From Nocardia sp. (GTDB lineage: Bacteria > Actinomycetota > Actinomycetes > Mycobacteriales > Mycobacteriaceae), in NCBI GenBank assembly GCA_013361595.1, contig JABFXT010000324.1, positions 1-9,008 on the forward strand: 9,008 bases of DNA, read 5' to 3'. Position numbers and translations under genes: made by a program. The stretch's first letter is position 1. Each line of letters starts with the position of its first letter. This document shows, piece by piece, positions 1 through 4,946 of the stretch. Below the pieces are notes generated by a model. That model searched no databases. It saw only the letters and a program-made list of their open reading frames with translations, and was not told the DNA's origin.

Positions 1-38
1 GGACTGGACCGAACCGGATGCCTCCGGTCCGCCCACAC

Positions 39-44
39 TACGAT
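39..44 (+). promoter_or_regulatory. Candidate -10 box for a leaderless GTG start
   Basis: TACGAT fits the actinobacterial TANNNT -10 pattern and is followed by exactly 6 bases (45-50) and then GTG at 51, so transcription could begin on the start codon. No convincing -35 element is visible at 16-19 bp spacing. The same hexamer and spacing recur before the gene that starts at 2349. The call rests on position and pattern only. Confidence 0.4.
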
Positions 45-50
45 CATGCC

Positions 51-833
51 GTGACCAACCCCGCGCTACCGGCCGATACGAACCCCGCCCGGCTCCCGAA
101 TCAGACCACCGGGGTCGCCGTGGCCGGAGTCCGGGACACGGAGCCGGCAGGGCAGGACTCGGGCGAGCCCGACCCCGAACACGGGCCCGGCCCCACCGAA
201 TGGGGCGACAACCCGAACGGAGTCGGTCCCTGGGCCGCCGAGCACGACGGACCACCGCCGGAGGACGACCGGTTCGATCCGGTGCTACTCGCCGAAGGCG
301 ACCGCCGCAATGTCGTCGATGCCTACCGCTACTGGACGCGGGAAGCGATCGTGGCCGATATCGACCGCCGCCGCCACCCGTTCCACGTCGCCATCGAGAA
401 CTTCGGACACGATGCGAACATCGGCACCGTCGTACGCACCGCGAACGCGTTCGCGGCGGGCGCGGTACATATCGTCGGCCGCCGCCGCTGGAACCGGCGC
501 GGCGCCATGGTCACCGACCGCTACCAGCACATCACCCACCACCCCGATATCGAGGCACTGCTCGAATTCGCCCGGTCCGAGGACCTGAGCGTGGTCGCGG
601 TGGACAACGTCCCGGGTTCGGTGCCGCTGGAAACCGTCCGGCTGCCCCGACGCTGCCTGCTGCTGTTCGGCCAGGAGGGGCCGGGCGTCACAGAAAGCGC
701 CCGCGACGCCGCGGTACTCACGGTGTCCATCGCGCAGTTCGGTTCCACCCGCAGTATCAACGCGGGCGTGGCGGCCGGTATCGCCATGCACACCTGGGTC
801 CGTCAGCACGCCGATCTCACCACCGCCTGGTGA
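51..833 (+). CDS. TrmH/SpoU-family RNA 2'-O-methyltransferase
   Basis: This is a SPOUT-class, SAM-dependent enzyme expected to methylate a ribose 2'-OH in tRNA or rRNA. All three SpoU motifs are present (numbering from the GTG at 51, 260 residues): motif 1 at 123-139 (NIGTVVRTANAFAAGAV, catalytic-type Arg129), motif 2 at 203-213 (LLLFGQEGPGV) and motif 3 at 226-247 (SIAQFGSTRSINAG and onward), which form the trefoil-knot SAM site. The first ~80 residues are Pro/Gly/Asp/Glu-rich and probably disordered. An ATG at 18 would add 11 residues. I prefer the GTG because a TACGAT hexamer ends exactly 6 bases before it, as in a leaderless transcript, and neither start has a Shine-Dalgarno sequence. It converges on the methyltransferase gene downstream with a 42-base gap. 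It resembles M. tuberculosis Rv0380c from memory. The family is sure; the RNA substrate is not known. Confidence 0.9.
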   Translation: MTNPALPADTNPARLPNQTTGVAVAGVRDTEPAGQDSGEPDPEHGPGPTEWGDNPNGVGPWAAEHDGPPPEDDRFDPVLLAEGDRRNVVDAYRYWTREAIVADIDRRRHPFHVAIENFGHDANIGTVVRTANAFAAGAVHIVGRRRWNRRGAMVTDRYQHITHHPDIEALLEFARSEDLSVVAVDNVPGSVPLETVRLPRRCLLLFGQEGPGVTESARDAAVLTVSIAQFGSTRSINAGVAAGIAMHTWVRQHADLTTAW

Positions 834-875
834 ATCGGATCCGGCGCACCTGTCCGGCGGCCAGGGAGGGCAGAG

Positions 876-1910
876 CTAAGCCGCAGCCGGGCCGCCGCTC
901 GTGTACAGCTTCCAGGAAAGCTCTCTGAGCCCGCCACGAAAGTCATATGTGAAAGGCTCCTCGGCCTGCCGCGAGAAGACCTCACTCGCCTCCAGACGTT
1001 CCGCCAGGTCATCGCTCTTGACGGCGGCCCGCAGCGGCGTCTGCGCACCGACATCTGCCAGCTTGTCCGCAAACGTGCCCACCGCATCCTTGCCTTCGAT
1101 AGAACCGAACGGTTCGAAAAAGTAAGCGGCTGTGACGCCTTCGGGAAAAGGTTCCTCGAGTACGTCCCGGTTCAGGGTGCGTACATGATTCAAGCCCAAT
1201 CTTGCTGCGTGCTGGTCGGCGAAGGTCGCCAAGCTGGGCTCTATCTCCATCCCGTATATCTTCTTGGCAGGGGTGAACATCCCGAAGAAGGTGATGGCCT
1301 TGCCGGTACCGGAGCCGACGTCCATAAGGACATCATCGGGACCCAAGTTCAGGGCATCTTTGGCCCACCTCAGATATCTGAGATCTGAGGGCTGCGGAGG
1401 GTAGACATCCTCTCGTCCACCGAAATCCCCCGCGACCTCCGAATCCAAGCCGGCAGTGTCGAACTGATTCTTCGGTCGCTCCTCCTTCGGAATACCGTAG
1501 GACTTGTATCCGGGCAGGCCCATGACGCGTTCGAACTCGCGATCCGCCTGCTGATGATGACCTCGATCCATCATTGCTTGGAGCTCGTCCCACCACTCTG
1601 CCCGCGCGGCCGCCCGCCTTTCCGGATCCTCGTGGAACAGAGCTTCCCGTTTGACGCGGTACACATCATCGATATCAGGTTCACGGGCGGCTTCCGGCCG
1701 CCGATGTGGCATGTCTCCACCACCACCCGCTCGGAGAATTCGACTCTCCGCTATCGAGTCGGACCCTTGTCCTTTACCCGCAACAGTTCGCAGACCAGTA
1801 GCGGACCGACGCATGACCCCCGCTTTGGCCCTCGCCACCTCTGCCAACTGCACAACCGGCCGCGCGACCCGCTCGGAAACGAGACGGGCAAGAATCTCAC
1901 TGAACCTCAA
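876..1910 (-). CDS. Class I SAM-dependent methyltransferase, atypical codon use
   Basis: This is a Rossmann-fold methyltransferase of 344 residues; the substrate is unknown. Motif I is at 195-206 (LMDVGSGTGKAI). The acidic residue after strand 2 is E222 in GMEIEP, D249 lies in NRDVL, and a motif IV-like YFFEPF spans 263-268. The segment before motif I (FDTAGL at 150-155, then YPPQPSDLRYL at 170-180) matches the layout of uncharacterised bacterial enzymes with FDxxxGxDTxG...NPF motifs. Here Glu replaces the usual Asn before PF. The N-terminal ~140 residues are charged and helical with no recognised domain. The TTG start has GGAG four bases upstream and overlaps a preceding stop as TTGA. The ATG at 1712 (residue 67), after a GGTGGAG, is an alternative start. 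AGA, ATA, GTA and TTG codons are frequent, unlike neighbouring genes, which suggests transfer. It is last in the block and converges on the RNA methyltransferase gene. Confidence 0.8.
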   Translation of the reverse strand: MRFSEILARLVSERVARPVVQLAEVARAKAGVMRRSATGLRTVAGKGQGSDSIAESRILRAGGGGDMPHRRPEAAREPDIDDVYRVKREALFHEDPERRAAARAEWWDELQAMMDRGHHQQADREFERVMGLPGYKSYGIPKEERPKNQFDTAGLDSEVAGDFGGREDVYPPQPSDLRYLRWAKDALNLGPDDVLMDVGSGTGKAITFFGMFTPAKKIYGMEIEPSLATFADQHAARLGLNHVRTLNRDVLEEPFPEGVTAAYFFEPFGSIEGKDAVGTFADKLADVGAQTPLRAAVKSDDLAERLEASEVFSRQAEEPFTYDFRGGLRELSWKLYTSGGPAAA

Positions 1911-2041
1911 TGGTCTCCGCGTACTCTCCCACGACCAGCGTTCCCGGCCGACGAAACTATGAGCGACCCGACGAGTGGATCTCCGCTCGCACCAGCACCG
2001 AACACGATGGGCCCACCGCCACTCGCCGACATCATGCTCAT
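1907..2041 (-). CDS. Possible 44-residue small protein between overlapping neighbours
   Basis: This is an uninterrupted 44-codon frame. Its ATG overlaps the stop of the upstream membrane-protein gene as ATGA (2041-2038), and its TGA overlaps the TTG of the downstream methyltransferase as TTGA (1910-1907). The peptide begins MSMMSASGGGPIVFGAG and ends GRGRVRGDH. It is rich in Gly, Ser, Ala and Val with a basic tail, has no Cys, and has no signal peptide or clear membrane helix. In-frame ATGs at 2035 and 2032 are alternative starts. Only weak purine-rich sequence (GGGTCGAG) precedes the ATG. Third-position GC is about 61% by hand count, which resembles the methyltransferase more than typical genes here. 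I do not recognise it. It could be a translational coupler, a partner or substrate of the methyltransferase, or a chance frame, since another frame is also open across this stretch. Confidence 0.35.
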   Translation of the reverse strand: MSMMSASGGGPIVFGAGASGDPLVGSLIVSSAGNAGRGRVRGDH

Positions 2042-2349
2042 CTCGACCCGACCAACACGACGATCAACACAACGTAGGCAATCACCGCGAGAACTCCCAG
2101 AATCAGCAGTATCGAACCGATGATGCCCAGTACGTATCCAACCATTACATTGCTGCGGCCCCCCAATGCGCCGCCGGACGCGTCGATCTCGTCGAGTGTC
2201 CGGCGCCCGATCACCCAGGCGAACGGGGCGATGATCTGGCAGAACATCATCCCGATGATGCCGAGGATCAGCACTGTGGTCGCCTGCGGATGTTCGGGCG
2301 GCGGCCCGTACCCCGGATATCCGTACGCGGGCGGCGGCGGGTAGCTCAT
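2038..2349 (-). CDS. Small DUF4190-like two-helix membrane protein
   Basis: This is a 103-residue membrane protein of unknown function. Residues 1-22 are a Pro/Tyr/Gly-rich cytoplasmic-type leader (MSYPPPPAYGYPGYGPPP). A hydrophobic segment follows at 24-47 (ILGIIGMMFCQIIAPFAWVIG). A polar loop at 48-66 (RRTLDEIDASGGALGGR) leads to a long hydrophobic stretch at 68-100, ending GSR. This arrangement of two membrane spans around a small Gly-rich loop with GR is typical of DUF4190 and related actinobacterial proteins. The start follows a TACGAT by 6 bases and has no clear ribosome site, so it may also be made from its own leaderless mRNA. It lies 22 bases after the YhhN-family gene, and its stop overlaps the next ATG as ATGA. 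The gene is secure, and the DUF label is by pattern. Confidence 0.8.
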   Translation of the reverse strand: MSYPPPPAYGYPGYGPPPEHPQATTVLILGIIGMMFCQIIAPFAWVIGRRTLDEIDASGGALGGRSNVMVGYVLGIIGSILLILGVLAVIAYVVLIVVLVGSR

Positions 2350-2355
2350 GCGTGG

Positions 2356-2361
2356 ATCGTA
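2356..2361 (-). promoter_or_regulatory. Candidate internal -10 box before the DUF4190-like gene
   Basis: On the minus strand TACGAT is followed by CCACGC (6 bases) and then ATG at 2349, the leaderless geometry. It lies in the 22-base gap after the YhhN-family gene, so the last three genes of the block could be transcribed separately. The -35 region (TGGTCG at 17 bp) is weak. Confidence 0.35.
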
Positions 2362-2371
2362 TCGGCTGCCG

Positions 2372-3106
2372 TTAGGGTCGACCAGCGGAAATCTGTTCGG
2401 TCCCAGCGGTACCGGCTCGATCCCGGACGTGCGCGCCCGGATCGGCCAGCAGGAACTGCGCGGCGCCGTAGGTCGCCAGGATCACTGCTTCGATCACGCG
2501 CCGCGACCGTTCGCCGCGTGCGAAGAGTCGCCGCAGGACGATCAGGCCGTCGGATACCGTGAACAACAGTGCTCCCACGCCGAGGCGACTGCGTGGATCG
2601 GCGTCCGGGATGTTGAGCCCCGCAATATCGTTCGCGTCCGGAGCCAGCGCCGGATCGGATGCCAGTACGGCCGCGCTACCCAGCGTCGCACCGTAGGCGC
2701 TCAGCGGTGCCGCGAGCACGGGTGCCTTGGCGCGTAGCAGGGCGGCGGCCCCCATCCAGGCCAGTATCCGCGGCACGGCCACGGTGGGTGCCGGGCGGGC
2801 ACCGTAACGCCACCACAGCACCGAATACCCGGTCTGCATCACGGCGAACGAGGAGGCCCCGGCGATGAGCCGGCGATCGTCGTCGGGATCGATGAGCAGT
2901 ACGTCCCCTACCGTGGCCGCACCGAGCGAGCTCAGCAGCAGGGTCCGGTCGGCGGGGGCGATATCGGCGCGGCTGGTCGCGATATCGACTGCGAGCAACG
3001 GCATCATCAGGGGTTTCGCCATCCACTGCCAGCGTTCGCGTCCGGTGAGCGCACCCGCCACGGTCACCGCGGTGGCGGCGAGGTACCCGGCCCGCAGCGG
3101 TCGCAT
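2372..3106 (-). CDS. YhhN/TMEM86-family membrane protein (lysoplasmalogenase family)
   Basis: This is a polytopic membrane protein of 244 residues. Family members characterised elsewhere hydrolyse the vinyl-ether bond of lysoplasmalogens; activity here is not shown. Family signatures in order are KPLMMPLLA (31-39), GDVLL (67-71), a GASSFAVMQTGY segment (83-94), LFTVSDGLIVLRR (181-193) and YGAAQFLL (213-220). Between them lie several hydrophobic helices, and the last ~25 residues are a polar tail. In the third signature I recall His at the position that is Gln91 here, so the active site may differ. The ATG lies 2 bases after the stop of the FabH-type gene (TAGCGATG), which implies translational coupling. 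Its stop is 22 bases before the DUF4190-like gene. With a fatty-acid gene upstream, a role in membrane lipid turnover is reasonable but inferred. Confidence 0.8.
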   Translation of the reverse strand: MRPLRAGYLAATAVTVAGALTGRERWQWMAKPLMMPLLAVDIATSRADIAPADRTLLLSSLGAATVGDVLLIDPDDDRRLIAGASSFAVMQTGYSVLWWRYGARPAPTVAVPRILAWMGAAALLRAKAPVLAAPLSAYGATLGSAAVLASDPALAPDANDIAGLNIPDADPRSRLGVGALLFTVSDGLIVLRRLFARGERSRRVIEAVILATYGAAQFLLADPGAHVRDRAGTAGTEQISAGRP

Positions 3107-3108
3107 CG

Positions 3109-4164
3109 CTACAGACTCGATTCGGCCGGTGCCGGTGGCAGGATGACCACCTGGCCCGCGTAGCTGAGGCCGGCACCGAAGCCGAGCAACAGCGCCAGCT
3201 GGCCGCCTTTGGCCTTGCCCGTGGCCAGCATTTCCTCCATGGCCAGCGGGATCGAGGCGGCGGAGGTGTTGCCGGTGTTCTCGATATCGCCCGCCATGGG
3301 GATTTCGTCGGCGAGGCCGAGGTTCTTCTTCATCAGCTCGTTGATCCGGGCATTGGCCTGGTGCGGGATGAAGACCTCGATATCGTCCTTGGACACCCCG
3401 GCCACGTCGAGGGCGGTGGACAGCGCCCGCGGCAGGGTGACCGCGGCCCAGCGGAAGACGCGGGGGCCCTCCATCCGCAGCGCCATCCGGCCCACCGGTT
3501 CCACCTTCGGATCGGTGCCCTGCAGGTCCTGGGCCCGCTGCATGTAGTCGATGAAGTTGACGTCCTGTTTGATGGCCTCGGCGTTCTCGCCGTCGCTGCC
3601 CCAGACGGTGGGTGAGATCCCGTTCTCCTCGCTGGGGCCGATGACCACGGCACCGGCGCCGTCACCGAAGATGAACGCCGTCCCGCGATCGGTCGGATCG
3701 ATACCGATGGTCATGGTTTCGGCACCGATGAGCAGTACGTATTCGGCGGACCCGGCGCGGATCATATCGGTCGCGACGCCGAGGCCGTAGCCGAAGCCGC
3801 CACAGCCGGAGGTGAGGTCGAAGGCGGGGATACCGTTCATTCCCAGATCGCTGGCGACGATCGGCGCACCGTGGGGCGTGAGCATCGGCCAGCTGGAGGT
3901 CGCCAGGATGAGGGCACCGATCTGCGACGGGTCCACACCGCTGTTGCGCAGTGCGCGGCGACCGGCGGCCACCGAGATGGACCGCAGCGATTCCTCGCCA
4001 CTGATCCAGCGCCGGTTGCGGATACCGCTGCGTTCGAAGATCCATTCGTCGGTGGAGTCCAGGACCTCGCACACCTCGGCATTGCTGACCACGCGTGTCG
4101 GCCGGTAGGCACCGATTCCGAGCATTGCTACGTTGTCGTGCCCCTTCTTGCCGGCAATGCTCAC
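3109..4164 (-). CDS. Beta-ketoacyl-ACP synthase III (FabH type)
   Basis: This is a thiolase-fold condensing enzyme that joins an acyl-CoA starter to malonyl-ACP to begin FAS-II elongation. In 351-residue numbering the Cys-His-Asn triad is C121 (FDLTSGCGGFGYGL), H268 (FIPHQANARI) and N299 (ENTGNTSAASIPLA). The C-terminal LLLGFGAGLSYAGQVV matches mycobacterial FabH. At the position of E. coli Phe87 it has Thr96, as I recall for M. tuberculosis FabH, which accepts long acyl-CoA starters to feed mycolate synthesis. Long-chain preference is therefore inferred. The GTG at 4164 has GGAG five bases upstream; a GTG at 4185 would add seven residues but lacks a ribosome site. It is first in a block, 2 bases ahead of the YhhN-family gene, with its own promoter candidate. 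It could be a paralogue outside the main mycolate pathway, which I cannot resolve here. Confidence 0.92.
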   Translation of the reverse strand: MSIAGKKGHDNVAMLGIGAYRPTRVVSNAEVCEVLDSTDEWIFERSGIRNRRWISGEESLRSISVAAGRRALRNSGVDPSQIGALILATSSWPMLTPHGAPIVASDLGMNGIPAFDLTSGCGGFGYGLGVATDMIRAGSAEYVLLIGAETMTIGIDPTDRGTAFIFGDGAGAVVIGPSEENGISPTVWGSDGENAEAIKQDVNFIDYMQRAQDLQGTDPKVEPVGRMALRMEGPRVFRWAAVTLPRALSTALDVAGVSKDDIEVFIPHQANARINELMKKNLGLADEIPMAGDIENTGNTSAASIPLAMEEMLATGKAKGGQLALLLGFGAGLSYAGQVVILPPAPAESSL

Positions 4165-4206
4165 CACGACTCCACGACCCTTCACTTGCAGTACTGACGG
4201 ATTCTC

Positions 4207-4235
4207 AGGCTAGCCGAGCGGAAAGAACCGGTGAA
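4207..4235 (-). promoter_or_regulatory. Candidate promoter of the FabH-led block
   Basis: Reading the minus strand, TTCACC (4235-4230) is followed by a 17-base spacer and TAGCCT (4212-4207). These match TTGACA and TATAAT at 4 of 6 positions each. Transcription would begin near 4200, giving a leader of about 36 bases to the GTG at 4164. It sits in the 77-base gap after pyrE and is the best -35/-10 pair I found in the window. It supports independent transcription of the five-gene block. Confidence 0.45.
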
Positions 4236-4241
4236 CAGCCC

Positions 4242-4260
4242 ACCGCGTTTACGCAGCGGT
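4242..4260 (-). terminator. Weak hairpin just downstream of pyrE
   Basis: ACCGC (4242-4246) pairs with GCGGT (4256-4260) around a 9-base loop, starting 2 bases after the pyrE stop on the minus strand. No T-run follows. A five-pair stem is weak, so this is only a possible terminator or 3' end between pyrE and the FabH-led block. Confidence 0.25.
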
Positions 4261-4262
4261 AT

Positions 4263-4811
4263 TCAGTTCAGTTCGAGGTCTCCGAGGCTCAGAATGGAGC
4301 GGTACTCGAGACCTTCGTCGGCGATGACCCGATCGGCGCCGGTTTCCCGATCCACCACCGTGGCCACCCCGACCACTGTCGCGCCGGCGTCGCGCAGCGC
4401 GCGCACCGCGGTCAGCGGGGAGTTGCCGGTGGTCGTGGTGTCCTCGACCACCAGTACTCGCCGGCCCACCACATCGGGTCCCTCGATCTGCCGTTGCATC
4501 CCGTGGGTTTTCGCGGCCTTGCGCACCACGAACGCGTCGATCGGCCGGCCGGGGGCGTGCATCACGGCCAACGCGACCGGGTCGGCGCCCATGGTCAGTC
4601 CGCCCACGGCGTCGAATTCCCAGTCGGCGACGAGTTCGCGCAGCAGTTTGCCGATCAGTGGACCGGCCCGGTGATGCAGGGTCGCCCGGCGCAGGTCGAC
4701 GTAGTAATCGGCCTCGTTACCCGAGGACAGCGTCACCTTGCCGTGCACGACGGCTAAATCGCGCACCAGCCCGGCCAAAGCGTTCCGGTCGGTTGTTGCC
4801 TGGTCGATCAT
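4263..4811 (-). CDS. pyrE: Orotate phosphoribosyltransferase
   Basis: This cytoplasmic enzyme of de novo pyrimidine synthesis converts orotate and PRPP to OMP and pyrophosphate. The 182-residue protein has the PRPP-binding motif at 119-131 (VLVVEDTTTTGNS). It also has the flexible catalytic loop around 98-104 (K98, K101, H103 in RKAAKTHG) and the orotate-side segments VTLSSG and YYVDLRRATLHHR. It aligns almost throughout with M. tuberculosis PyrE (Rv0382c) as I remember it, and the length is normal. I chose the ATG at 4811 because GGAAGGA lies five bases upstream. A GTG at 4829 would add six residues but would place that ribosome site inside the gene. It sits between ttfA and the FabH-led block on the same strand. 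The 135-base gap before it contains palindromes that may regulate it. Confidence 0.96.
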   Translation of the reverse strand: MIDQATTDRNALAGLVRDLAVVHGKVTLSSGNEADYYVDLRRATLHHRAGPLIGKLLRELVADWEFDAVGGLTMGADPVALAVMHAPGRPIDAFVVRKAAKTHGMQRQIEGPDVVGRRVLVVEDTTTTGNSPLTAVRALRDAGATVVGVATVVDRETGADRVIADEGLEYRSILSLGDLELN

Positions 4812-4816
4812 CGGTG

Positions 4817-4823
4817 TCCTTCC
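4817..4823 (-). promoter_or_regulatory. Ribosome binding site that sets the pyrE start
   Basis: GGAAGGA on the minus strand is five bases from the ATG at 4811. It is the strongest Shine-Dalgarno sequence I checked in the window and decides between the ATG and the upstream GTG at 4829. Confidence 0.75.
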
Positions 4824-4884
4824 GCCCACGTAGGCGAGTCACGGCAGTAAAGGTCCCGGCGCGTACTGCGGCGCCCTGCGAAGC

Positions 4885-4890
4885 AGGATA
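4885..4890 (-). promoter_or_regulatory. Possible -10 box for pyrE
   Basis: TATCCT on the minus strand fits TANNNT. It lies just downstream of the 14-base palindrome at 4898-4911 and overlaps a small hairpin, CCTGC/GCAGG with a 3-base loop (4875-4887). The only -35-like match (GCGACA) is 21 bases away, which is too far. A transcript from here would have a leader of about 65-70 bases before the pyrE ATG. The evidence is weak. Confidence 0.2.
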
Positions 4891-4897
4891 CGGGGGC

Positions 4898-4931
4898 ACT
4901 CCGCGCGGAGTTGTCGCAGGTCGCGCGGAGT
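4898..4931. repeat. Perfect palindrome plus direct repeat upstream of pyrE
   Basis: ACTCCGCGCGGAGT (4898-4911) is a perfect 14-base palindrome. Its right half, CGCGCGGAGT, recurs exactly at 4922-4931, so the copies begin 20 bases apart, about two helical turns. The first arm can also pair with the second copy as a 10-base stem with a 14-base loop. The cluster begins 16 bases downstream of the ttfA stop and lies upstream of pyrE, so it may be the ttfA terminator, a repressor operator, or both. Confidence 0.45.
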
Positions 4932-4946
4932 ACGTATCGGGGAAAC

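Noticed and set aside
285..809. Minus-strand open frame opposite the TrmH-family gene
   Set aside because: The SpoU motifs fix the plus strand as coding; the antisense translation shows no family motif and no ribosome site.
834..875. Possible bidirectional terminator between the convergent genes
   Set aside because: Only a CGGATCCG octamer and short CCTG/CAGG arms are present, with no stem longer than 4-5 base pairs and no T-run.
876..1910. DOT1-like histone methyltransferase identity for the methyltransferase
   Set aside because: The DVGSGTGK motif I resembles DOT1, but the other DOT1 signatures are not seen and motif I is shared by many class I enzymes.
1554..2123. Plus-strand frame across the methyltransferase and small ORF region, including an ATG at 1959
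   Set aside because: It overlaps three minus-strand genes, lacks a ribosome site, and its Pro/Arg/Ser-rich translation resembles a shadow frame.
4812..4829. GTG at 4829 as the pyrE start
   Set aside because: It would put the strong GGAAGGA ribosome site inside the gene; the ATG at 4811 is correctly spaced from it.
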